This document shows, piece by piece, positions 1 to 10,266 of a stretch of 64,000 nucleotides of DNA. The stretch is taken from NCBI GenBank assembly GCA_030142905.1, contig JASJOG010000020.1, forward strand, positions 1,425,501 to 1,489,500, written 5' to 3'. The notes beneath the pieces were generated by a model. That model worked only from the letters and a program-made list of their open reading frames with translations. It was not told where the DNA came from and made no database searches. Position 1 is the first letter of the stretch, and each line of letters opens with the position of its first letter. The position numbers and the translations under genes are program-made. This stretch comes from Heliopora coerulea. Taxonomy: Eukaryota > Cnidaria > Anthozoa > Scleralcyonacea > Helioporidae.

Positions 1-323
1 CAAGAAGTTTAGTTTTGTCCAAACTGATGTTGTTGTGGAACTTGTATTGATGGTTCACAGGGATCGCGGAAGCGGGGGGGGGAGGCTTGGGGGGCTTTAG
101 CCCCCCACTTTTTTGGCAATTTTCAGTATTGCTTTGAAAAACGTCTTAACCATGGTGAATGGTTATACAAGACAGTTCTGAAAAGAACTAGAGGAACCAA
201 CACACAGAGAGAAAGTAAGTACTAAAAGACGTGCTATGCATTTTGGCAGACCACTCTTCAGGTGCAAACATCTGAGAAATGAGTTATCAGCTTATATTTA
301 TACCCGATGTAAAGGCAATAAAG
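1..323. other. Non-coding upstream DNA, possible hAT-like terminus
   Basis: No gene is seen here. A G-rich block at about 75-110 is followed by T-rich sequence. CAGGGATCGC at 58 and its rough mirror GCAGTCCCTG ending at 879 could be decayed ends of a hAT-like element enclosing the GIY-YIG fossil. The 8-base flanks do not match, so an element is not established. Confidence 0.25.
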
Positions 324-656
324 TCATCCCATGTAGCAAAGATTAAACATCAAAATAACACCAATATATATGGATTCCATAACCTTTAGAAAGAATGCTA
401 AGTGGCACTTTGCCAGGATGCTAAATTTGGAGTCTAAATAGTTATTGGCACAACATCCGTTTGACAACAAGTGTTGACTGATTGCTGAATCACAATTAAT
501 TTTTTGAGCAGAGGTAAATTGCTTTTTCAGTTCATTTCTTAATAGTATGGTCTTGTTTTGTATAACACTTGGCACGTGTTGCTTGATCCTTTCATTTAAC
601 CGTTGAATTGTTCTACTTACATAGTGAGAATCACACTCGCATTTTAGTTTATGATT
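324..656 (-). pseudogene. Decayed GIY-YIG endonuclease domain of a Penelope-like retroelement
   Basis: Read on the minus strand from 656, an open frame runs into about 83 further residues. It starts CECDSHYVSRTIQRLNERIK, followed by QH. This fits the GIY-YIG nuclease of Penelope-like elements, where a Cys/His-rich lead precedes YVGRT..RL..RI.QH. Further on, AISQHLLSNGCCANNY and FSILA, then a stretch ending MESIYI, fit the C-terminal half of the same domain, where AI..HLL...CA..Y, FSIL and LEA.YI are usual. There is no reverse transcriptase upstream, a stop precedes the domain at about 657-659, and the catalytic Gly of YVG is Ser. It is therefore a fragment that cannot act alone. Family assignment is from motif recognition only. 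Confidence 0.6.
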
Positions 657-2496
657 TTAAATATCCGATAAACATATCTGATATTTGAGTGACCTGCTGA
701 GGTAGTATTTGAGTTGTTCCTGTTAGTATATGCAGTGTTTTGTGATTTCTACGTAATCATTAAAATAAGAAGTGTTCACAACCATCTCAGAAATATTGAG
801 TTTAATTTTTTTAGGGGGTCATGATATTGCCCCCTGTCAGCCCCCCCCCCCCCCAACTCAAAATATTCTGCAGTCCCTGGTTTGAATATTCGACACTTAA
901 TGTTAACAGTTGCATTCTGGAACTGTCAATTACCTGGGAAAAATGTTCTATTTAGGAGTGTTCTGTATCTCCAGAGAAAGTCAAAAGTGCACTGATCTGG
1001 TCACACCTCAAGAGCTATCAAGCTAGTAGAGCAGTACAGCATTTAAGCACTGTGAAATTAGACATATTTAAGTCTTTGACATATATCTCCCAAATCAAAC
1101 TCTATAAACAACATCATTCATCGAGTCATTCAAATAGTACTCCAGTGTACTCTACTAGAAATGTCTTAGTTGTACAACTGTGTCAAATATGATTTTGTTG
1201 TTAAGACTCATAACCAAATTTCCTCGTGTGTGATATCGCAGGGTACCAACTGGAAAGGAGGCCTGTTGAGTTGTGATCCCTGTTTTTTTGTAGGAAATCT
1301 TATGTGTGCCCATTAAGTGATAGCTTTTTGCTTTCATATCCCAAGTCAACCGAGATCTACTCTCAAAATGATCAGAATTGCTCTGACAGTGCCTTGATAC
1401 AATTATCTAACCCTCACCCTTCAAAATTCCAGCTTGCACCCCTGAATATGGCACTTTTAATGCCCCCTTTTGTCCTTTTTTTTGAATTGAGTGTTATTAC
1501 ACACCTCTGACTGTCTAGTGATTTATGTGAAATACAATGCACTATTGTTAATTCCCCAACAGGCAGAATGCATGGCCAAGGTGGGGGCACGGTGGCTGGG
1601 TCCTAGCTGTTAAGGGGACCCTGACTGAATATGACTAGGGCCTGGACCACAGGAAAGCATTTCAAAGGAAACATCACATACAAAGGGCAACAACACTTCT
1701 TTGTCCTTGTGCCCATTATAACTGTAGGGGACCTTGGGCAGGTGATCCCTTGTGATATCCTGTTTGAAAGTTAACTCCAGGGTGAAGGAAACAAAAATAA
1801 TTTTGCAAATAAATGTAAAACATCCTTATGATCAGAATAATCAGTTTTGTATTTTGATGAACTAAGGCTTTCATAATTATAAATGGGTAAAAAAATTTTT
1901 GATACAATTAAAACTTCGAAGGATATTATCATTCGTTTCATATTTTTAAGAATTATTTCAGGAAAAGGGTTTTTGAGATTCTGGAAAGTCCTGGATTTTT
2001 TGTAAGTCTACCTGTGATAGCCTATATTCCCCGGTTATGTGGAGAAATTAGGTTACACATATGCAATGCATATTAAGGCATGTTGGTAAGAGAACTTGAT
2101 ATTTTTTGAAATGCTAGTACCTGATGGCCTTTGAACTCAATATGCCAGGTGCAACCAATTGTTGCACATGATAGTAGTGACAAGAATTTGGCAGAAGATG
2201 GGTGAGGGAACACTGGTAGTGAAATTTTGGCAGGAACTGGAACCCGAGCATTTCAAGGGGCCATCAAACATGATAGCAGTAGTTTGTGAGGGCCCAACAA
2301 CCCTTTATTGCTTTTTCTGTGCAATGGCTGACTGCTGATACCCATGGGAATATTGACAAGTTCCTTTGGACCTACAAAGTCCTTTCAAACCTCTAGCTTA
2401 GTGATGTTAATGTCTTCACATTCCACCATTAGGGACAGGTCAACTGTGGGAAGTCCTTGTACAAAGCACAGGAGCAATTGTGTATTTACAATCTCA
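657..2496. other. Intergenic or upstream intron, no gene recognised
   Basis: Short open stretches occur on both strands but none shows a domain, splice context or codon pattern I can support. A C-rich run lies at 839-854. The 5' exon or exons of the NB-ARC gene that starts at 2663 may lie here or further upstream, but I could not identify them. Confidence 0.4.
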
Positions 2497-2582
2497 GTTT
2501 TTTTATTATTATTACTCGCACACCATCCAACTAATTATTATTATTACTGTTATTATATTGTTATCATTATTATTATTTAATC
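2497..2582. repeat. (TTA)n-rich microsatellite
   Basis: Interrupted TTATTATTA runs about 80 bp upstream of the splice acceptor of the NB-ARC exon. The tract lies in intron or upstream sequence. Confidence 0.7.
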
Positions 2583-2662
2583 TTTATAAGTACAATAACT
2601 AATTGACCTTTAAAAACACTTAAAAAATCACTCAAATTGTTTTTCTTCGTTTTATTGTATAG

Positions 2663-5600
2663 CTCCCAAAATAAAGCGAAGCTGCAGCTTGCTTGGTGGA
2701 TCGCTTCCTGGCAAAGTTCCTCACTTTTTCGGCCGAGCCATGGTTTGTGAGGAGGTGATAGCCGCGCTTCACCGAGGTCGAAGTAGGCTTGTCACCATTA
2801 CTGGCCCACCAGGATATGGTAAATCAGCAGTGGCCATCGACGTTGCCCATAAAATGGTGGAGGAATTGAACTATAATGTTTACTACGCATCCACCAGAGG
2901 CTCATCTTCTGTGGAAAGCGTTACATTTCAGTTGCTTTATTCGTTTGGCGTGCTCGCTGGCGAGGATCCTGTGACTCAGACTCAGCACTACTTAGAGTCA
3001 TCTCACACGGAGACTTTACTGATCTTTGATAATGTCGAGGACATGCTACAACCTGAAACCAAGACGAAGTTCCTGACCTTTATTAAGCTCATCGGCGAGA
3101 TGGCTCCCCACGTGAAAATGATTATAACCTCTCGAACGGCAGTGATGTTTTACTCTTTCGAAATGAAAAACATCCTATTGCCATCTTTGACAGACACTCA
3201 GTCAGCTCAGCTTATTCGGATCTTTTCCCCGCAAGAGATTTCAAACGCCCACGCCGAAAACCTTGGTCGGCTTTGCAAGGGCGTCCCGTTGCTAATCCGT
3301 GCGGTCGCCTCTCTTTTGGCAAAGAATGTCGACCCAGAGTTGTTGATCAGTGAATTTGAACGCTCTCCAGGATGTACTTTACGTAGCCTGTCCTTCGATG
3401 GGATGCCATCCGAATTCGACATGTATCCATGCTTGATGTTGTGTTTTCAGCGGCTCAGCAGCGATTTTCAGCGCCACTTAGTCGCACTATCTGTCTTCCC
3501 TTCCTCGTTCAACATTGTCGACGCCAGCTGTGTTCTTCGCGATCTTTCTGCTCTACAACGCCAGATGATTATTTCAAAGCTCGTCGATAACTCGTTCGTT
3601 CGTCCGGACACCGAAGGCCGGAGTTTCTTTGCCGTCCACAGAATCATCCAGATCTTCTGCCGTGAACTGATGAAAGAGAACGAGGAGCTTAAAGATTTGT
3701 ACGAGAAAGCGTCAAATCACTTCAACATGTACTTTTTGTCAGTTTTGCAAGACCTGAACAAGAAGTTTTACAGCACCGGGGATGAGCTCAGAGTAGCCTT
3801 GGTTTCGTTTGAATGCAAGAAGAATAACATCTTCCGCGCTTTGGACAGTGCTATTCATGGAAAAAAGCTCATGAAGTATGCTACCGATCTACTCAACTCG
3901 TCCTACAGGTTTTTCACTCTCCGACTGTCGAGCGAAGAGTTCCGACGGCTGTATGGTAGCTTGGCCGAGATTTTTGAGCAATCTGATGACCAGAAGAGGT
4001 ATAGCGATTGTCTTGTGTCCCGCGGCTTTCATCAGTTTTGGGTGATGTGCACGTGTCGCAAACCTTGCCCGAAGGCTACCAAGATTTTTGAAAAGGCTTA
4101 CGAGATCCAGCGAAAACTGGGGTTCACCAAGACCGAGAAATACGCCGAGTGCCTGAGTAAGCTGGGCCGAACGTACGCCTTCGACGGCGAACTGGCGAGG
4201 TCTGTTTCTATGCTGGATGAGGCGAAGAACGTCACTGAAAGCATTGGAGCAGACAACCATTCCAAGTTGTCTCTCACAAATGATTATGCGGGTAGGTACT
4301 GATTGGAATATTTGCCATATTTAGGAAATTAGGTAAAGTGTCTTTATTTATACCGGATAACCCTATCAGCTATCTGAGCTGTTCTCCCTAGAGGTCCAGT
4401 AAGGGCCACTCTTCATGGTTCCAGTGTTACTACAGGAGGAAACCGGCGTACTCAGAGAAAACCTGCAATGTTTTGTAGATTCAGACTTGACAACACTCTT
4501 CTCACATGACCAAGGTAATTTTAATCAGATAACTGTACGGAGCACGAATCGAACCCTAGTGACAGTGGTGAGAGACACGTGCACTACCACTGTGCCACAA
4601 ACACCCCCTTGGACTGTGGTCGTTACGAAGTTTGCTCGATATTTTGACTGGTAGAGCGTGGTATGTCCATTGTGAAACTCCGAGTAAGAACGAACAAATC
4701 TAAGTTTACTGGCTGCCTGCTTGCCTGTCGGTCTTTCTGGCAATCTGCCTGCCTGACTGTCTTCCTGTTTATTTGTCTGTCTGCCTGCCTAATTGCCTGT
4801 CTGTATGTCTTTTTTTTTTTTGCCTGCCTTGCCTGTCTGATATCTTGAATGCCTGCGTGCCCGACAGTCTGTCTGTCTAAGTTCTAGTCTGTTGAAGTGA
4901 ATATTTGGCGTTTACCTTATATCGATTTAATGTACGTTAAATGGGTCGGTGGAGATCAATTTTCGTGTGGAGATATTATTTTGGGAGCCAACTCATAGCT
5001 GTGGGCTCTAGAGTACTTCACAGCACTCGCCAGGTCGCCTGCTCGATTCCCGTCCGTAAGGCCTCGGAGAAGCATTATTACAACTGGTCAGGTCGGGCCG
5101 GAAAATATAATTTCTTACACTCTAAAATTTACTCCCATCTGATGATTTAATTGATATCTTCGTCTGGTTACCGACCTGTCTGTCTCCCATTTCTCGTGCT
5201 GTTTATCTAAGTACATGTGTTTGCGCATCTGTCTGTACGTCTGTAAGTCTGTTTCTGTATGGGATGTATGTGTATCGAGAATAACATTTGTCTTAACGTA
5301 GACATGTAACCCTTTAAAGGCTGACTTCATGTTCTTTTGTTCATTGTTTTTTTTATTGTTTTCGCTTTATTTTCCCATTTTTTCTTTTGTTCTTGATGTC
5401 CTTTATAGAGAACGCTGACTCTTAAAGCGTTAAAACAGATCTTATTTCATTTACAGCTGTATATAGTTACCACAATGACCACAAGACGGCCATTCAACTT
5501 CGAGAAAATTGTCTTCCGATGGCAAAGAAACAAATGACTGATCATCCATCCTTGGGAACTATGTATGACGAACTTGGAAGTTCGTATGAAGCCCTTGGTA

Positions 5601-5941
5601 ATACGGAAAAGTCGATCGAATGCCGTAAGGAGGCCATTCGAATCTTCGAAGGATTTCTTGGGGACCACAAGTTTACTGCAAGCTCCTATTTGGGGCTCGG
5701 GACGACGTTGGAATCTGATGGTAGATACGAGGAAGCACTCGGAGCCCTTCGTAAAGCTCTCGATATTCAGCGCAAGACGATCGGGCCGCACGAGGAAACG
5801 ATCATAACTAGTAAAGAAATCGAAAGAGTGTTGAAGCATCTGGGCAGAGACCGGGAAGCCGAGGTTTGCTTTGGACTTACTCGGAAACTTATGGACGATC
5901 ACAAAAGACTGGAGAAAATGACAGAGGCTCTTCATGTATAA
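2663..5941 (+). CDS. NB-ARC / TPR STAND NTPase (NLR-like), 3' two exons, partial
   Basis: Two exons, 2663-4291 and 5457-5941, join in phase 1 across a GT-AG intron (donor GTAGGT at 4292, acceptor TTTACAG ending 5456). They give 703 residues with a TAA stop at 5939. Counting from the first full codon at 2665, the P-loop GPPGYGKS is at about 47-54, Walker B LLIFDN centres near 122, IITSRT is near 153, GVPLL (the GLPL motif) near 206, and VHRIIQIF (the MHD-like winged-helix site) near 324. From about residue 450 there are at least four 42-residue kinesin-light-chain-like TPRs, such as YDELGSSYEALGNTEKSIEC. NB-ARC proteins are ATP/ADP-switched scaffolds that oligomerise on ligand sensing, and TPRs are typical sensors in invertebrate relatives. 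The acceptor at 2661-2662 starts mid-frame with no ATG, so an upstream exon, possibly with the effector domain, is missing. Innate immune function is inference. Confidence 0.85.
4337..4605 (-). mobile_element. tRNA-derived SINE in the NB-ARC gene intron
   Basis: On the minus strand the head carries a pol III A box TGGCACAGTGGT and, some 30 bases on, a B box GGGTTCGATTC. CTCTCACC between them resembles the anticodon arm of tRNA-Glu. The body continues through a CCGGTTTCCTCC segment to an ATAAATAAAG tail near 4337. Head, body and tail in this order are typical of metazoan SINEs. It sits in the intron antisense to the gene. The ends are approximate. Confidence 0.65.
4700..4880 (+). repeat. Degenerate (CTGY)n microsatellite
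   Basis: Imperfect CTGC/CTGT tetranucleotide runs with a poly-T break at about 4810, inside the intron of the NB-ARC gene. A weaker CTGT-rich patch recurs at about 5170-5260. Confidence 0.75.
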
Positions 5942-7192
5942 CATCGCACGTTGTCGAGTGATTGACCCCGACAGTAGCGGTTGAAAATACTGTCATCAAT
6001 TTTGCACGATTTAGTGACACTCTTGTAAGTTTCTGTAAGGTCCGAGTAGATGAATCACCAGTCATTCGACGAAAACAGTGATTGTAAACTGTTGTATTGC
6101 ATGGGCTCCAACTTATATTTTTCACTCTAAACATTTACTGCTGCCATGATACGCTCACATCGTCGCATCTGAAGCTTCAAGAAAGTACTTAAACGTAAAC
6201 CGTTTAACAAATTACCATGGCATAATTTTTAGCCATTTTATTTATTTTTGGGATAGTGGGCATTTGACAACTTGCTTTTTTTCCCATTTCCCTTTATGTC
6301 GCTCGTTGAATCTTGTAAAACACTTCAGATACTCTAACAGCCACTCAAAACTCAGTTTTACATCATTCCAGCCGTTTTCAGGTCGCTAAAAATTTTGTCA
6401 GAACTGACATAATGTGAGTTTATTAACTCTTTTTGATGATTTCATTCCAATTGCATTTGAAAATCATCCCAATATGTAACAGCATTCTTAACAAACTCGG
6501 TGAAGTTAATTCCATTTTATTAATATCAGTTCGTTTCCATACTTTCAAAATTTGGTCAATATTCGCTCGAAAGTCAGTCATTTAATTATTGGTCACGCTA
6601 ATTTTGTGGTATCTCAAACAATTTTATTTTCAAAATCATCCACCTTAATGCGATATGTTGGAGATGGCAGTTCGGGTTTGCTTTCTTTATTGGAATATGC
6701 TGGAGATGTTAGCTCGGCTTAGCTTTCTGCTTTCTTTGGCTAAAGTACCTATGGCTTTATTCGTTGAATTTGGTAAAGTGGTATTGGCAACATTCCTATT
6801 TGTTTGGGGGTGTAAACTGTGGTACGGTACGAAACGTTTGCCAGTGAAATTTCATTCTTCTAACATTTTATTAATGAATTACAAGTGGCAGGAAATTCTT
6901 CATCATTAGGTTATTAAATTGATTTGCACTCTAATAAAATGACTGTTGCTTAACACGATCACTGACTCGAACGGCATACTTCTTGTAGCAAGTGTTCTTG
7001 GATTGTGACGTTGAATGTAATTACCGATAATTGTAATGATATATTAATTGTAAATTTAGTAAATATAATTATAATTTGACGAAGCACTGGGCTTGTGTAG
7101 ATGGTATTTATCTTTGTATTAAATATCTCAATGAATCCTTTTCAACTAAAAACATGCGAGGTTCCATCGACACCATATACAGCGTTAATACC
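5942..7192. other. 3' flank of the NB-ARC gene
   Basis: No further gene is seen. AATAAA at about 6934 is a possible polyadenylation signal roughly 1 kb after the stop; this is inference. An imperfect direct duplication of about 45 bp, with GGAGATG and GCTTTCT in both copies, lies at about 6651-6740. Confidence 0.4.
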
Positions 7193-7393
7193 CAGGAGCG
7201 CAACCAGGCATTTCGAAGGGCGGGGGTCGGATGGAAGTAACCTTCAGGACGATTTTGGTCTTTTCCAGTGAAGTAGACCCACGTGGCTTCAGGGAATGAG
7301 GGCAAAAAGCTGCCAATAACAGGGCACATAAGGCCTCCCACAAAAAGGGCGAGGGTCGCGACCCCTCCAGCCTCTCCTGCACTTGCGCCCCTG
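7193..7393. mobile_element. Possible short hAT-like MITE or fragment
   Basis: The stretch begins CAGGAGCGCAACCAGG and its reverse complement begins CAGGGGCGCAAGTGCAGG, giving imperfect terminal inverted repeats of the CAGNGGCG type seen in hAT elements. The 8-base flanks do not match, so the target duplication has decayed or one end is wrong. Confidence 0.4.
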
Positions 7394-8323
7394 ACACTTC
7401 GTCAGTTTTTCCGATAGGATTTAAAGGAAGGGGAATATATGATATATAATATATGATATATAATATATGATAGGTCTTTGTAATTTTCATTTTCGTTTTG
7501 TGATGACGTCACGTGAAACCATTTGTGACAGGAACTTGTGGAACAATTATTAGAAATTTTTACAATTTTTCATTATTCAATCTGATTTTGTATTCCATAC
7601 TTTGTGCTTTTATTAGTTTTCTATTTGAGCTGATGAAACGCCATTATTTATCAATATCATGTATTGCAACTTTACTATAAATCTGTGTATGAACGATAGG
7701 AACATCGATATTTTTGTACTTATACTGGGTTTTGTCTACGAATAATATTTATAAATCTTTGTTATTATCGCTTATTATGATTGAAATCATTATCATGTTT
7801 TGTTGTCATTAATAATAATATATTGTTATTGAATCATCTATTCGGCAACATTAAATATTGTATTGCAACTTTACTCAAAATAGGTGTATAAACGACAGGA
7901 TGTAGGTTTTTTGTGCTTATATGAGGTCTTGTTGACAAAGAATTATCTTTAGTACAGAAATGTTTATAATTCTTTGTTAATTATTGCTTATTATGATTGA
8001 AATCACTATCTTGTTTTGTTATCATTAATAATATACTATTGAATTATCAGATGATATTCATCATCATAAAATATAGTAACAATAAAACAAGGCGTTCTCT
8101 GACACTAATATTTTATTCTTATTCGAGCTTTCGGCTACCAGTTCTGTAGCCTTCACCAGGAAGAACTAAGGTGAGGTGGGTTGAATTGTTAAGGTTACAT
8201 TTATAGGGGTGAGGACCGTGACGTAAGCAATTACGATGTAACTATAAATATCTTAGAGTTAAAAGACACTTAGGATAAATAAATATCAAGGTGTAGGCGT
8301 GCATGTGAAACAATGGCATTGCG

Positions 8324-8476
8324 TCAATGTTTTCTTAGCAGAAGAGAGTATTGTTGCGGTAGCGGTCTTGAGTTGTTCTCGGCTCCATCAATTGCAGCTG
8401 TGTGCCAAGATTCTAGTGTTTTCCGAATTCTGTAGTTTCCCTTGTCGATTATCTGTCCGTTGTTAAAGTCAATATT
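8324..8476 (-). pseudogene. Penelope-like protein C-terminal fragment (left arm)
   Basis: Fifty codons ending in TGA, containing RKTLESWHTAAIDGAENNS and then LPQQYSLLL. The LESWHT...N..LP..Y pattern is what follows the GIY-YIG domain in Penelope-type elements. There is no start and no upstream domain. It differs from the right-arm copy by a few substitutions, including LESW here against LEPW there. Confidence 0.6.
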
Positions 8477-8530
8477 GTGTAATTTGCGCAAAATTCAAAC
8501 ATCGCAAATCACGCTTAGACTATATCATAC

Positions 8531-8683
8531 AATATTGACTTTAACAACGGACAGACAATCGACAAGGGAAACTACAAAATTCGGAAAACACTAGAACCTT
8601 GGCACACAGCTGCAATTGATGGAGCCGAGAACAACTCAAGACCGCTACCGCAACAATATTCTCTTCTGCTAAGAAAACATTAA
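8531..8683 (+). pseudogene. Penelope-like protein C-terminal fragment (right arm)
   Basis: This is the mirror copy of the left-arm fragment: 50 codons ending in TAA, with RKTLEPWHTAAIDGAENNS and LPQQYSLLL. Serine to proline in LEPW departs from the usual LESW. The fragment starts at the foldback spacer and lacks all catalytic domains. Confidence 0.6.
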
Positions 8684-9141
8684 CGCAATGCCATTGTTTC
8701 ACATGCACGCCTACACCTTGATATTTATTTACCGTAAGTTTTTTTTAACTCTTATATATTTATTGTTACATCGTAATTGCTTACGTCACGGTCCTCACCC
8801 CTATAAATGTAACCTTCACAATTCAACCCACCTCACCTTAGTTCTTCCTGGTGAAGGCTACAGAACTGGTAGCCGAAAGCTCGAATAAGAATAAAATATT
8901 AGTGTCAGAGAACGCCTTGTTTTATTGTTATTATGGTTCTTCCTGACCCACGCGTCTTCTATATTTCTATAAAATATAATAATACGACTTTATTATGAAT
9001 TGGTGTATAAATGATAGAACATCGATGATTTGTTATTATGGGGTCTTGTTTGACGAAGAATTATCTTTGGTACAGAAATTTTGTCAATAAATCTTTGTTA
9101 TTATTGCATATTACCACTGATATTATGTTTTGTTTTCATTA

Positions 9142-10266
9142 ATAAGTATAGGTTAGTTCCCGAAACCGAGGTCACTAAATTGTTTATTAACACCGAAGCA
9201 CGAAGCACTGAGGTTAACAACCAACGTAGTTATCGAGGTTAAGTAACTAACCTGCTTAGTGCACCACCACAGCGGCTTCATATATAGAGAATGTTGTTCA
9301 TCGTTCTGTTTATTGCTGGTTTTTTATGCTTTGAGACGACGAGTTAATGTCCCAGGGATATTATATATTAATCCTGGTACATTAACTGATTTACATTAAC
9401 TAATAATAGCTAATAATGAACTTATAATAATAATATATCATCGTCGAGTTACTCATCTATTCATTAACATTAAATATTCTATAGCAAACTTTACTATATA
9501 TCGGCGTATAAACAGCAGAATATCTCTTATTTGTACTTATTGTATTGCACTTAATATCTCACATCTTCATATTCTGGTGCTGCCTTCTGCATCGCCGTTT
9601 TCACAGGAAAATTGTTTTCTTTAAACTTTACAAATGTTTAGAAAATTTTTACAATCTTCTAGAGATGACTTAAAGTATTTTTTTTTCTTACTTTTTTTAA
9701 TAGGTAGACCTGCAGAGGAGACTGGCAGTTGAATCTGTTTTGCCTAAAATACAAGTACGAATAATAGAAACAACAAATAAGGTATAAAACAAATAAGTTT
9801 TTGTCATAGAGGCATCATAAATATTCAGGTAAGCCAATTCAAACCCTAAGAAAGGGAAACATAATTTATTACAAAAATGTGAATAGATCTTTGTTATTAC
9901 AACATATTATGACTGATATTATAAGTACGTTTTGTTATCATTAATTAGTTTATAATCATCTCGGTTTTCTTTGACGTACTGCAGTTCTTAAAATCATTTA
10001 GTAGCCCCTAGTTAATGTTAATTAGTCAATGTCCCAGGATTAATGTATATTATCCCAGAACGATGAAATTCAAACTTATTTTTAATCACCCAAATCAAAT
10101 AGTACTACACTACAACATCCTCTACATATGAAGCCCCTGTGATAATGAACCAAGTAGGTTGGTTACCTCAGCCTGAATAACTACGTTGGTTATTAACCTC
10201 GGCGCTTCCCACCTCCATTAATAAACAGCATAGTTACCTCGGTTTCAGTAGCTAACTTATACTTAT
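9142..10266. mobile_element. Non-autonomous DNA element with long terminal inverted repeats
   Basis: Left end ATAAGTATAGGTTAG at 9142 and right end CTAACTTATACTTAT at 10252-10266 begin inverted arms matching over about 150 bp, including GAAACCGAGGT and AACCAACGTAGTTAT. Weaker inverted similarity (TGTCCCAGG near 9350 and 10030) continues inwards. No transposase is seen. The internal part resembles the neighbouring ~200-bp tandem repeat. No target duplication could be fixed, so the superfamily is unknown. Confidence 0.6.

Larger units (their letters stand above)
8077..8930. mobile_element. Penelope-like foldback: two 400-bp inverted arms
   Basis: Arms 8077-8476 and 8531-8930 are near-perfect reverse complements around a 54-bp spacer. 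Each arm holds the last ~50 codons of a Penelope-type protein followed by a 3' region with CTGGTGA, a 6-bp hairpin (GGCTAC/GTAGCC) and GAAA. The order from the centre outwards is coding end, stop, then untranslated end, so two 3' ends point away from each other. It lies inside the ~200-bp tandem repeat and is therefore younger than that array. Confidence 0.7.
7660..9148. repeat. ~200-bp tandem repeat, three or more diverged units, interrupted
   Basis: Units start near 7666, 7861 and 8967. They share a core of GCAACTTTACT, GTGTATAAACGA, a CTTTGTTATTATTG-like segment and TTTTGTT.TCATTAATAA. The second and third units are separated by the Penelope-like foldback at 8077-8930. More diverged pieces recur at about 9466 and 9880 inside the next element. 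The unit has no recognisable coding content. Confidence 0.6.

Noticed and set aside
58..879. Complete hAT element around the GIY-YIG fossil
   Set aside because: The ends are only loosely similar and the 8-base flanks differ.
4985..5075. tRNA gene or second SINE in the NB-ARC intron
   Set aside because: GCTCGATTCCCG resembles a B box, but the A box is poor and no cloverleaf could be drawn.
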